This document shows positions 46,668 to 59,519 of a DNA stretch of 64,000 nt, piece after piece. Made by a program: the position numbers and the translations under genes. This DNA is from Epiperipatus broadwayi (Eukaryota; Onychophora; Udeonychophora; Euonychophora; Peripatidae). The number at the start of each line of letters is the position of its first letter. The stretch's first letter is position 1. The stretch covers positions 778,554 through 842,553 of the forward strand of contig JAQFVV010000278.1 of NCBI GenBank assembly GCA_028023455.1, in the 5' to 3' direction. The notes under the pieces are model-generated. The model ran no database searches. It was not told the origin of the DNA and saw only the letters and a list, made by a program, of their open reading frames with translations.

Positions 46668-46732
46668 AAAAAATAAAGACTTATAAATCCAATAAATAAT
46701 ATAATATTTCAACCAGAGGACTGGTTATATAT

Positions 46733-47085
46733 AATGAAGAGATTTCAGGAAATAATATCCATTAAATATGGATAACCTTTTGATGTTACTAAGACATTGT
46801 CAATTACTACTAATTAACACTTTGTGAGGTCAAGGAAGTTTTCCTCATAAACATATATTAGCTCTTTTGTTGATGGTCTTTGAAATAACAGGGGTTCAAA
46901 GACCCTCACAAATTAACTATTATAGGTTTATGAAAACTGTGTTTGGTCTCAAAAATTGTTAATTAGTAGTAATTGATAATTTGTTAGTAAAATAAAGTTT
47001 AGTTCTACTTAATGAATAATATATTTTCATTTCTATTCATTATTATAATAATTTTCCATGTAAACATTTAATTCAATATATATAT
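46733..47085. repeat. Foldback, family G copy 1
   Basis: GATGTTACTAAGACATTGTC then AATTACTACTAATTAAC on the left, and GTTAATTAGTAGTAATTGAT then TTGTTAGTAA on the right. A nested hairpin with GTCTTTGAA and TTCAAAGAC lies in the middle. It ends TCATTATTATAATA...TTTAATTCAA, as does the copy at 51137-51345. Confidence 0.7.
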
Positions 47086-49020
47086 ATATGGCACTATTAA
47101 GATTTATAAAAAAACACTTTTATATATACACTAATATTATAAATAATGGACTTGAAGTAGCATTTTCTTAGAAAAGAAGTGAAAGATAATATAAACAAAA
47201 CTGTTTTGTTTAATATTTTTTTGTATAATAAACACTTGCAAATACAGTAAATACTTTTTTTATTAATAATATTAAAAAAGACTATTATTTACATTTTTTT
47301 TTATTTCTTAACTGCATTTTTAATCAGAAAAAAAAAATGTAATTGAAATAAAGCACATTATATAAAAATCCAGAAAAATATTGTTTTATGGAGTATGCTT
47401 TCAAATATGATAGAATAATATATCTTTATCATGCAATTTATTCCAATAATGTATATAAATATGTGTATACATTTAAAGACAGTGTACCCGATTCAGAATT
47501 ATATAGATTCATATTCAGTCAAAGATATATATATATATATTATTTCTTAAATATTAGATGTAATTATATATTTATAAATTATATAACAGATTATTTATAA
47601 GATATAAAATATATAAAAAAAATGTTATTTAATCATGCATTTAAATTCTGTAGAAAGTTTATAATTAAAATACTGACATTTAATATAATTTTAAATTTAT
47701 AAATAACTGAATAAATTACAGTAGAGATGGTTAAAAATAAATAATCTTGTTAATAGGAATTATTTTAAATTTTACTTTTCAATACCAAAAATTTATTTCT
47801 ATAAATATAATATTTAAAGAATAAGATCAATTTATGTTAAATAAAAAAATTTCAACTCATTTTTTTTTAAATTATTAGAAATGTTTTAAATTACTATAAA
47901 TATAATTTACGTTAATATATATATAGTAAAAGAAGAATTTAAAAAAATATAGAAATATAAGCTACAAAAAATGAATAGTTATAAACATATCACGGAAATT
48001 TTTTTTTATAAGTCTCATCATAATCTTTAAAAATATACCATTACGTAAGAATAAAGTTTTTTTTTTTTATTTGTTTTACATAGAAAATAAATTGAGTATT
48101 AAATATACTCCTTAAAACAAAACACGATTTTGAGTAACTTATAAATATTTTAAAGAATAACAAGGTTCTATTTTACACACTAGAGGTATACTGTGGAATG
48201 GCTTGAAAGTATATAGATGTCTGCATTATTTTTTAACATAATGGTACTTATGTAAGGTAATTAAATTTAAACAACTTCCGTTAGAACATATAAAAGATGT
48301 GTGTTAGTATAAACTTGTATCTTATAGATCTAACAATTATTATTAAGTTACATTTAATAGAAATATAAAATTTAATACCAATAGTACTACTAGTAGTACT
48401 AATAAGCATAATTCATGGATGTAAAAATATTAGTGTTAATTGTAATAGTCATTATATTAAAAACTATCTTCTTTAAACCTGAATTGTTATGAACATATAG
48501 TTTCAACAAATACATAGATTAAATTTGATAGCTGATCATAGTCAAAGAAATGTAATGCACTTACACCTATATATCTAGCAATTTTTTTACTTCTGTTATG
48601 ATAACCAAGCGGATTATTTTTGATACACACATTTTAAAGTTTATACCTACAACAACTATAGAGTTCTGGTAAATTTAGATCCACATATTTTAAACATTCA
48701 AGTTATATTCTAATATTAAGTATCTTTGAAGGATATTGTCATATACCTAGAAATTTTATTATATTTATAAAAGTGCACATACCAAAGAATAAAAATAACT
48801 CATTATTGTTAAATAACTAATTAATTCAAGCACGAGTGTGTGTGCGGTGCAATTGTTCCCAAAAGCTATTAATACAAAATAGCTAACTAGAAATAATAAA
48901 CTAGCTGAGCACTTTCAAAGATCTTGCCTTCATAATCATAGCTTGCTAATACATTTAATGATATGCAAATATGCTATTTCCATTTTTTTGATAAAACAAA
49001 GCACGTGTCCTTCCTATTTA
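47086..49020. other. Very AT-rich, no recognised feature
   Basis: Poly-A and poly-T runs and short TA tracts. The 70-codon frame at 47388 has a low-complexity composition. Nothing supports a gene. Confidence 0.55.
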
Positions 49021-49029
49021 TCGCATCGT

Positions 49030-50515
49030 TGTTTGAGGTCATGTCTCTCTACACATGATTGTGAGATTGTCTGGAATGCACTCGTGGTGACTTGTGCTCT
49101 GGTGCTGATAGAAAACTGAATAGGTAGAAGGATCATTGCGAGCTCTATTGTATGAATATTTATGTTGTGCTAATCATGTAGCCAAAGATGCTCTGCTTTC
49201 CCCATAATATGTGCCTTTACAATTATTGCTGGAACATGCAATATTATATACTGTGTGGGGGTCTGTAAAAGTGCAGTTTGGTCTTTGGTGTTATTAATTA
49301 AATTGTTAGAATTTGGAGGAGTTCGAAAACAAAGCTGATATTTGTTGTTAAGGATGGAATGCAATTTCTTGTGTAAATTGGATATATATGGAAGCAATAA
49401 TCTGGGTTTCTCCTGTGTGATGTGAGAGTTAAGATGTTTATTCTGTATATGTAAAATTTTTTTGTCAACAATGGATTGCCTGAACCCTAAATTCAATAGG
49501 TCATCTCTGTATTCTATTAGATTTGCTTTTGCATCTGCCTAAATTTTACACAACAATCTGTTTCTGTGCAAAAAAGATGCTAGGCCGGATAATTTATGTG
49601 CTATAGATGTGTGAGATTGGGTGTGTGTATGGCATCTGATTTTCAATGGTTTTATGGCCATACTATAATGGCAGTGGTTGTTTTCTCTTTGTATTTGACA
49701 TCAAGATATTTAACTTGTTGGTGAGTGTCTTCAGTTGTGACATTCACAACTAGTGCTGTGCTGGTTTCCAATTCTGCTTTGATCCATGTGATGATCTCAG
49801 AGGTGGCAGCAATGAATAGGTCATCCACATATCTAGTGTATACTAGAAAGCATGACAGGTTTAGACTAGGTATGATTTTTCTCTCATAGTCATTCAGGAA
49901 GATGCTGGTAACTACGCCACTCAGTGGTAAACCCATAGGCCAGCCTTGTTTCATGGAGAACCACTGGATTCTGAAAAATACCACAATGTTGCTGTCCAAC
50001 CAACATAGAAAGTCATAAAGGAAATCTACTTGAGGTTGAGCTATTTTTTGTGTCAAAAGTTCATCTCTGACAATTTGGATCAACTTGTTTCTATTGACAG
50101 AGCCATATAATTCAGAAACTTCCATAGTGGCCAATTTGATGTTTGAGTTTAGTTGTAAATCTTTGATGGAGGACATGAACTGTGCAGATGAATTGATAGT
50201 GTATGTTCCAAAGCCCAACATTTGGATGAGTTTTTTGTTCACCCACTTGGCTGTCTTTGCATAATGTACTCCACTGAAGTCTAGCATTAATCGGACCGGT
50301 GTGTTGTCTTTATGTGTTTTGGCACTTCCAAAAATCCTCGGTCGCACTGATGATGATGGGTATAGACTGTAATATTCTGACTTTGTGAAGGCTTTATTGA
50401 AATGTTTTTAAAGGATGGATGAATTGAATTTATCTCTATTGTTAGCAATGCTGAACTGATCAATTTTTAATGCATAAGAAGTAGCAATGGAAATATTAGA
50501 AAATTGTAGTATATT
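49030..50515 (-). pseudogene. Older Penelope-like element, RT and endonuclease broken
   Basis: The minus strand starts with IATSYALKIDQFSIANNRDK (50440-50500), then EYYSLYPSSSVRPRIFGSAK and THKDN, motif A TMEVSELYGSVNR, motif B KQGWPMGLPLSG, motif C YVDD and YLDVKY in one frame (50347-49652). After a stop and shifts the linker follows (GFRQSIVDKKI, then HSILNNKYQLCFRTPP). The GIY-YIG core is read in yet another frame: CKGTYYGESRASLAT, then TGA in place of the catalytic-Arg CGA near 49180. The sequence is clearly different from the young PLE but of the same general type. The N-terminal domain is missing. Confidence 0.88.
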
Positions 50516-50519
50516 GAAT

Positions 50520-51070
50520 TAATAGTAACAAAATCATTAATAGAAATAAACATCATTACAACAGTCATATAAAAAATAGTCATTAATAATAGTAAAAGTA
50601 ATATCATTATAATTAATATTACATGTACAAAAAAAAATTAGAGATTTATTAAACAGATTGTTTCTAATATTTATGAAACTGATAATTGAACTAAAAGATA
50701 GATGAAATCTACTATATTCCAAACTGTAGAAAAGGAATTTAATATAATTTTTAATATCAAAATGCATAAAAACCAATGGACTATATAAAACAATTACTGA
50801 CACTATAGCCATGAAAAAATAATACAAAAAAAAATTAAGGATTTAGTTTTTATGGTTCAGTGTAATCAAATAAAATATACTTTATATAGACAAAAATATG
50901 GTTTTAATAAAGTTTATTTAATCACCTTTACTGCTATTTGTTTTCACAAGGTCATAAAATTCGTTTAGAAACCTTACCATAAAAACAATTGTTATCTATA
51001 AATTTTCATTTTTTTTGTTGGTTTTCTCAATTTAAAAGCCTCTTAGAAACCTTAAATGTACTACATTTGT
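50520..51070. other. No recognised feature
   Basis: AT-rich sequence; a 96-codon low-complexity open frame at 50537-50827 is not supported. Confidence 0.5.
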
Positions 51071-51072
51071 GA

Positions 51073-51094
51073 ATATATATATATATATATATAT

Positions 51095-51131
<37 letters not shown>

Positions 51132-51345
51132 GATAGAAGTGAGGAAATATCCATGTAAATAGAAATAACATCTAATCTCTGATGTTACCAAAAATTTATC
51201 AATTACTATTTATGACAATTAGCATTAATTTATAATTTCTGGGTAACATTAAGATTAAAAATTATTTCTATTTACATGGATATTATCTCCTCATTTCTTT
51301 TCATTATTATAATACCAATCCATGGAAATATTTTAATTCAACACA
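51073..51345. repeat. (TA)n followed by foldback family G copy 2
   Basis: (TA)n at 51073-51128. Then GAGGAAATATCCATGTAAAT with its inverted partner TTTACATGGATATTATCTCC (51270-51290), arms about 60 bp including TGATGTTACC and GGGTAACAT. The end, TCATTATTATAATA, resembles 47035-47050. Confidence 0.75.
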
Positions 51346-52585
51346 CACATGGAACACATACACATATACATATATATCAATAACAACCAACAATATCAAA
51401 GCATTTTCTAAGCAATCCAAACAAAGAGTCATTTTCTAGCAATCAGAGTTTACACAAAGAGGCAAATATAACTTCTTTGATAATTTTAAAATATCTTGAT
51501 CTGGAGGGTTCAATTTCAGAATAAAATACACTTGAAATAATATGTTAATGGTATTACTTTAACTTCTTAACAAAAAAATATTTATGAATATTATTTAAAC
51601 AAGGCATAGAATATTTGACATTTCTCTTAGTTTATTTTGGAATCATAGTATTTTGAAGAGAGTAGAAATGAATTTACATAATGACAGGATACTCAAATAC
51701 TTAAGTAATATATAATTGGTAACTTGAAGAAAACATTTTTAAATACCTTACAATTGTTTAGATATAACTATTTAACTTGTACTGAGAACAAAATACAAAA
51801 ATCTTATATGTTCTGATGCAAAATTTGAATATTAAAATAATGTACAAGACAGTAAGAGCATCTTTTATGCTTCCAACTACATAAAAAATGATTTTGAAAT
51901 GAAGTAAATAATATAACATTTACCTTCTAAGAATGCAGTTAAAATAATTAAATAATTATTAAGGAAAATGAATCTACAAACAATATGTGACCATGGAAAT
52001 GTACTCTTAAATATTAATTATTATTTCGAACGTTATTAAAGTATATTTTTTGACCAATAGATGTTCTAATGTGATGATGCCATATTTGCAATAAAACAAA
52101 AATATATTTAATTAATAATAAAAATATTTATTGACAATATATAATAATCCATATAATAAAATATTTTTACAATAATTAATATTATTTTTTTAAACTTACT
52201 ATACTCTGTATTAGTAATGACTGGAAGGTTGCTATTCTTCCATATGCGCCTTACTATTACTTTCAGACAGCCAATAGCTGCTATAAATATTAATAACTTT
52301 ATACATTGGTATACCTTTCTTAAGATGGATTCTACAATTTTAACATAAAAGTTATATTCACCACCTAATAGTAGTTTTTTTATTCATCAAAGATGATATT
52401 TATTTCCAACCAAAACCCATATAGTAAAATATTATACCTATATGTCTTTATCCAGGCTACCAAGAGATTTTACATACTTTTCTTAATCAAAATTGCTATT
52501 GAAAATCAGTGTGGATATGCTAATATAAGACATATATAACATTAACAATACCTATGTTGGATCAAGGATATAACTATGCTTGACA
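51346..52585. other. No recognised feature
   Basis: AT-rich sequence, nothing recognised. Confidence 0.5.
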
Positions 52586-52588
52586 CTG

Positions 52589-52589
<1 letters not shown>

Positions 52590-52662
<73 letters not shown>
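52590..52662. repeat. (TA)n microsatellite
   Basis: About 36 uninterrupted TA units. A second short (TA)n/(TG)n tract lies at 52970-53004. Confidence 0.97.
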
Positions 52663-52666
<4 letters not shown>

Positions 52667-52967
52667 ACAGTTATTGGACAGCGATACATGTTTGTAATTA
52701 TATTTATCAATTTTAATGTCAAAAAAATTTATAATTAGCTAAAGAAGTTTAAACAAAAAAATACTGCAGATTATTTTATCATGAAATGATTAAAGTAGAA
52801 AAAAAACTCATTCAAAAGAATTAATTATAAAAGTTTAAGAAAGAGAAATATAATTCAGAAAGATTAAAGTGTAATTAGAAGGAGGAATATAACTTCAAAA
52901 AATTAAACTATTAAAGAAAAAAAAATCTTAAAAACCAAAAAAAAAAATCTCTCTTTCCATTTATTTA

Positions 52968-53003
<36 letters not shown>

Positions 53004-53284
53004 AAATAATGTTGATTTTAAATACATAATGAAATAATAAAATGTGTGCATGTTAAAAATAAAATAAAATATTAAAATAAAAGGAAAGTTCATAATTGAA
53101 GTTAAAAATTCCCTCAAAGATTGCATATACTGATAAGCTGCATAGGAATTGGATTAGCAATGGCTACTGACTAACTAATTAAAATTCATAAACAACCTAG
53201 ACTAATCAAAAATGCATCATCTAAAATTTGATTTACAAAAGCAGTGGATGGATTTTGAACAATGAAAACAACTATCAGATTTAT

Positions 53285-54060
53285 AAACAAAGCAAAACTC
53301 TATACAGTATTGCCACCCTGTGCCAACCAGAGTAATCAATGAATGCCAGAAGGCTTAAAATCCCTATCCAATGCCTATTCAGCCAATATCCCCAGACTAG
53401 TTTCTGGCTTGTGGCCATCATAAGTGAGGAGCTTTGGATCTGAGAGCACTGCACCTAGATCTTAGGATCTAATGCAACCCTCCAGCACCCACCTTTTATC
53501 TCTACTTAACTACAAAACTATGAGAATGAAATTGAAAACACAAAAATATTTTCAATTTAAGCTCAAGAGCTTATATAGTCATATGGGTCTGAACTCAGTT
53601 CAGCACCCATACATTTTGGTGTCTTTGGCTCTTTAACAATCATAGCCAGCACTATACTATTAGGCAGAATTGGTGTTAAACCATTAAGCATCACGTGATC
53701 ACTATCTTATACTAGCACATAATTGTTTATATACAAAGCAGAACTCTCCATACAGTATTGCCACCCTGTGCCACCCAGAGTAATCAATGAATGCCAGAAG
53801 GCTTGTGCATAAAATCCCTCTCCAATGCCTACTCATCCAATATCCCAACTAGTTTCTGGCTTGTGGCCATCATCAGAAACTAGTCTGGGGATATTGGATC
53901 AGTAGGCATTGGATAGGAATTTTATGCACAAGCCTTCTGGAATTCATTGATTACTCTGGTTGGCACAGAGTGACAATATTTTATGGAGAGTTTTGCTTTG
54001 TTTATAAACAGTTATGTGCTAGTATAAGACAGTGATCATGTGATGCTTAATGGTTCAACT
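53285..54060. repeat. Family A cluster: one long copy and one complete foldback
   Basis: 53285-53690 is a reverse-oriented long copy matching 19737-20157, including its central part (TGAACTCAGTTCAGCACCCA and CATTTTGGTGTCTTTGGCTC). 53688-54058 is a complete foldback: it starts AACCATTAAGCATCACGTGA and ends TCATGTGATGCTTAATGGTT, with arms of about 180 bp meeting near 53875. The two share the head at 53685-53700. No ORF. Confidence 0.85.
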
Positions 54061-54069
54061 AATAGATTT

Positions 54070-55385
54070 AAAAATTAATTAAAAGATAACAACAAGATCA
54101 TTACATAAATAGGGCTGAAAATTTTGTGAGTCAGTCATTCACACATCTAGATTCAATCACCTATTAGACATATATTTCAAAAACTACAATGACATGCTAA
54201 TCAGTTTTTGAAGCATGTGATGAGTTCCAAACTTCATCTATAAGAACATCAGCAGTCTGATAAAAGCCATGCCCATCTAAAAATTTGAAGCTGCCAAAAA
54301 TGTCTAACACTTGAAGTAAGAAATAGCCCAGAACTGCAATCATCAGGACTGCATCAGAAGTCTAAAATCCAACTGGTTGGTAAAAAAAAAACACACAGCA
54401 GCAACACGAAGCCACAACATTTAAAATCCTATAGGTAATAACATTTTTTATGCCCATTCCTAAATTTTTTATATTAATCTATAAGTAGCCATTACAATTT
54501 TTGAGTATCTCCAGAGTCAATATACTTAATGAACTCTATATCCAGAAAATAATGAACTATAGTATGTGTGGGTTCATGTGTTTCCTAATGTAACAAATAA
54601 ATAGTTACAGAGCTTTCAGGTCATGAAATGATTAGCTTATAAGTCCAAATTTGTGTGAGTTCCATATACATGTTGTTTATATTATATTATGATTGTATAT
54701 TTTTTTATAAATAAGGATGTGCTCATCATATAAGTCATAATTGTTTATTGAATTAAAGAAGTGTATAAAATTAATCTATAATTTTTAGTATTAAGTGTAT
54801 TTAAAATACTTACAATAAAGTATTTGTATGTCAATCACTGCCAGTCAATTCTTTAATTATACCACTCAGACCAATTTAGCTAAGAAGTTAGACAGGTAGT
54901 TTATTCCATTTGTTTCTGTTGAGCTAATTTGGATTAATCAGGCAATGAGTTAGTAGTTGTCATTCAGAGTATGTTAGTTACTTCTTGTAATTAACTGGCA
55001 CCTGAAGTTTACTTCAAAACAAATAAAGTACATTGAATGACAGGGTTTGAATTCAGCAGTTGAGAAGTTCTGTAACCTGGAAATATGGCTGTAGGTTATA
55101 TACCTGGTGTAGCCTCAGTCTGGCTATAATTCCCTCTGGTATTGTGCATCACTGTCTGAGGGATCAGGTGCTGTAATATTTAAATTGCAGCTGGAGTAGA
55201 TCAAATTTAAAATATAATAATTTTATAATATTGACATTTTTCTATATAAAAAAGTCAATAATTTATCTTGCAAATTGTTTACAATGTTTTTCACAATTTT
55301 CTATTTTTATTAAAGGGTAAAAATGTTATTCTATATTTTGTTTATTTATTCGATCATCTCCCAACCCAGTTCAATATATATATAT
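54070..55385. other. Mostly unassigned; possible tRNA-derived SINE on the minus strand
   Basis: Around 55040-55190 the minus strand has a B-box-like GAATTCAAACCC and a GC-richer body (GAGGCTACACCAGG). No A box or target duplication could be fixed, so this is a weak suggestion only. The rest is unremarkable. Confidence 0.3.
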
Positions 55386-55387
55386 AT

Positions 55388-57628
55388 TATACCAGATACT
55401 CAATCTATTCTGAAACAGAGGGCGCCACCAGACCACTATGTGTCTGGAAAATTTGTTTACTGTGATCAGAATAGATGATGATGATGATTTGCGCCAACTA
55501 GACTCAGGGAGAAACAAGAGATCTTAAATTGTTTAGACAATTGAGACAAAAGCACAAAGACAAACGTCAGCCAAATTAAGTTTAAACATATTTCATAAAT
55601 TTTATTATGAGAAAATAAATTATTAAATATAAGTTTATGACACAAGAGATGGGGGTTAACTCAGGCGTGTACCGGACATACTAAAGGCAAAGTTATGACA
55701 GACTGACTGATTTTCTAATAAACAAATTTAAAAAGGGAGGAGGCAAATTTCATTCAGCAGAGGATTCACTTAAACACTGGTTTCCACTTTATATTTAAAC
55801 CATATGCCCCCGAAATAGATCAAAGAACCCAGTGCCGATGAGCTTTCCAAGATCTAAGCATGGTCAGATCTCGAATGTCCTTATATCAGTATGAACTGCA
55901 CCAATTACCACATTTAAAATAACAGTGATTGATCCACCTCAAGAACAATCGAAAAATATCATTGAAACAAAGAAACAATTAAAGCTGGTGAATCCCAGCC
56001 AAACGATTGGCGAAAATTACTTTAAAATTAATAATTAATGGTCTCAATAAGAGACAAGTAAATGATTAGAAAAACAGTTACATCTGCCCCAGCAAATAAA
56101 GAAAATAAAATAAACGTACAAACAAAATCTGAGTACATGCTCTAATAAATTTAAAGCACACATAATAACTACAAAAAGAAATTTATCGGAGAGTGCACAT
56201 GAGTACGAAATATCAAAAGTTTAAATACTCTAGCAGAATGAAAGTATTGCTCACCTGTAATTTAAGAAAGGATAAATTTTATCTTCTTGCTGACGACTTA
56301 TAAAATTACAAAAAAAACACAATTCTAATTTCCGCCTTTAGAGATTTTAGAAACGAAATCTCCACCTGCGAAAATCAGACAATAAAGTCATCAGCCAAAA
56401 GAGTTTTGGAGGTTTAGCAAGAGGGAAAACATAGAGTATAAAATTAATGATTGAATACTAAATAATTACAGGTAAGCATAAAAAATATATACAAGACTGC
56501 TAAAGCATTTACAAAAGCGAGGCATAAAATATAAAACTTATTCATCACTCTCCAATAAACAAAACTGAAAGCAAATTGGAAGCTTAAAACTAAGATTCCA
56601 AGACACACTATAAAATATTGGAAAACACAGCAAATATTAGATATGAGGCTATATTGATTTAAGAAGACATATTTATGATTAGATTGAGCAGAGATTTAAT
56701 GAGAATTAATTTACCCTGGGAAGAATAAAAACGAAAATAGTTACCTTTCGGTAAAACAAAGTTCATGTAGAGTGCACACTTTTACTTAAGTTCATTTTCA
56801 GATTCTTTAGGCAGAAAGGTAGATGTAGAGAGGTTCCAGCTTCTTTTAGGTGTTCAAGGCATTACTGGAGCAAACTTGGAAGTCAGGGATCTGTCTTTTG
56901 TGGAGGTAGCAAGCCATTCGGGTGGTGGTAACAAGTATAGAATTTTTCATTTTGTTGTAGGCAAAAGTATTTAATCACAGCTGATGTCCTTTAAGAAATT
57001 AAATGTCCACACTGATATAAATTCTCACTTGATAAACAGCTTGTCTATCAATGAACAATGAATTAACTGACACTCTAAATTTTCAGGGCTATTTATACGT
57101 TGCTCCATTTCCCGCAAAACACTTTCCTTGTTGTTCAATTTCTTTGCCTTAGGCAGGGCAAATATTAATCTCCCGCTCAATCTATCTAAGAATTCCACCC
57201 AGGGTTTATTGAAATGAAAACAACAACATAAAAATCAAATCTTCGCTATCAAAATTGTTTACAATGATTAAAATAAAAGCAACAGGAATGCAATTAGCTA
57301 GCCAGCTTGTTTTTAAATCAAATGGATTTGAAAACAGGTGGTATATGAAAACTATTTTAAAATAAATCGATAAACATTTTTAAAAAAAATCCGTTTTACA
57401 TATAAACACGTGTATACTTGGATACATGCATTCTTTTTAAATAATATTGCAAATTTAAACTCTACATTTAATTAAAATTAAAAGCTTAATAAATTTCTTT
57501 TTTTTTTTTTGTTTAATAACAACACCATTGAACCGGATTTCAATCAGGTTCAATATATATATATATATATATATGAATATATATATATATATTATAACCT
57601 ATATATATTATAACCTACACTCCCAACA
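55388..57628 (-). mobile_element. LTR-like block related to the 19.6-kb element
   Basis: On the minus strand it starts TGTTGGGAGTGTAGG (57628) and near its end reads AAACAAATTTTCCAGACAC and GGTCTGGTGGCGCCCTCTG (55450-55417), closely matching 23610-23660 of the 3' LTR (ATTTTCCAGG, TCTGGTGGTGCCCTCTG). AATTACAGGTGAGCAATAC near 56260 matches AATTTGTAGGTGAGAAAGC at 20785. No coding region. It is probably a solo LTR of a longer-LTR subfamily; the lower end is not sharply defined. Confidence 0.6.
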
Positions 57629-57629
57629 C

Positions 57630-58885
57630 TGCTCATATACATTACATGAGCGAAATGCCCAGGTGCCAGTTCTATTAATGAATAGAACAATATAACAAGA
57701 TATATAATACAAAACTATTATTGAGACTCTATATTTAAGTTTATGTTCAGCTCAGCTCAGTGGGAGGCTATAGGCAGTTCATAAGATATATGATGATAAA
57801 TAAATGAAAGAAGAAATATTACAAACACTAAATATAATGTAAATCCTTTTATTAATTAATTGTATGATAAAGAATCATGTTTATCGGTACAGTCTATTAA
57901 AATATACTTTAAACTTAATTTCTTCCTTCATCCAAATATAACATATATCAGCTTGCTATAATTATAATACTAAACAATTCTATGACTTGGCATATCACAA
58001 TCTAAACATCTACTTTAATGCCAATCAAGAAATAAACAATAAGATCTCAGGGAATTTAACAAACACAGTTGAATTAAATAAACTACATTGGCCCATAAGT
58101 TATAATTCTAAAGTATGATAAAAATGTAATGAAACAAATTGACTAAAATATTCTACTATGTTTCAATGATAAGATAATGACAGAAATAGGGTATTTTAAT
58201 TTCATATCATCATCTAACAAATATACTAACTTGGCAACCTTTCTAATACGTTTATCCAGTGGCAAATGTTCCTTATAATGTTTGGATTAAGTAAAAACAA
58301 TATTGTCAGACACCAGCAGATTTAATATTATAACTCTAAAATAATATATCTATTTTATGATAGATTTATGAAATGTGGAGATGTGGAAATGGAAAACATG
58401 AATGTATACAATAATAACTCCAGACACAGTTTTAAGATTTTAAACAAATAAAATAAATCATTTATTACAATAAAATAAATTTGGTTTAACATATTTACAA
58501 TTGGACTACTTGTCCTACAGATTTTTAAATTATCAAATAAACTTTAAGCATCAGTTTGGGATTATCCCTATTATCAAAGCAAATTAACAACAAAACTTAA
58601 ATATTCTGACTTCGAACACATGCTTTGCCTACATGTTTCATCTACATGACACTAAATAAACAACATGTTATATTATTAACACACACAAAAAAATACTTTT
58701 GAGAGGATATTACCATTGATTAATAAAATAAATCAAATTAATTATATTTGGCTCTCAACCAAGCAACTTTCTCTAATTGACTAAATAATCACTTTCAATT
58801 ACGAATACCTTTCATGCATAGCAACAAAATCATGTTCATTCTGATGATTTGATGATTTATAACCTTTATTTAAATAAATACACTG
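57630..58885. other. No recognised feature
   Basis: AT-rich sequence; nothing recognised. Confidence 0.5.
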
Positions 58886-58889
58886 TAGT

Positions 58890-59005
58890 TTAAAATATTT
58901 ATTTCCCGTTTTAATCTCAATAACTTTATACTTCTATTTAAATGAATGTAATGTATTTCAAAACATTTATTTCTCATTTTAATTTCAATAACTCTATACT
59001 TTATA
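58890..59005. repeat. ~62-bp tandem duplication
   Basis: AAAATATTTATTTCCCGTTT (58891) and AAAACATTTATTTCTCATTT (58959) each lead into TAATYTCAATAACTYTATAC. Moderately diverged. Confidence 0.75.
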
Positions 59006-59290
59006 TACGCGATATTATTTATATTACGCGTGTGTGTGCGTGTGTCAAGCAACAATGATAGAAAATAATCTTTTCTACAAATTCTCCATTCATTAAGAAA
59101 ATATCATACAATTACTTTATTTCGGACAATGTCGTAATTCATCAATAAAATAAGACACTAATATTACATCAAGAATTAATTTAACAATTTATCTGGCCAC
59201 ATATTAATTAACACAGAGCTATATTTTCATGATTATACAGACTATACGTTATAAGGGAAATCTACATGAGGAGCAGATAACTCTTACTGA

Positions 59291-59518
59291 ACACTTCTAC
59301 AATAATTCATCTACTTCTAAATACACTGTTGGTGGGGAACCTCTTTCCTCATCACCAAGAATATAAGAAAAATGTCACATAACTTCCTAAACATCATTTA
59401 ATCATACTTCAACAATAATTCATCTACTTCTAAATACACTATTGGTGGGGAATCTTTTTCCTCATCACCAGGGCTCTAAGAAAACATCACTTAACTTCAA
59501 AAAATATCATTTAATCAT
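59291..59518. repeat. 113-bp tandem duplication
   Basis: CAATAATTCATCTACTTCTA, then ACTRTTGGTGGGGAA and TTCCTCATCACCA, occur in both units (59291-59403 and 59404-59518), with about 10% difference. Confidence 0.9.
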
Positions 59519-59519
59519 A

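Noticed and set aside
50537-50827. 96-codon minus-strand frame with Phe/Ile/Ser-rich text
   Set aside because: Low complexity, no motif, in AT-rich DNA upstream of the PLE relic.
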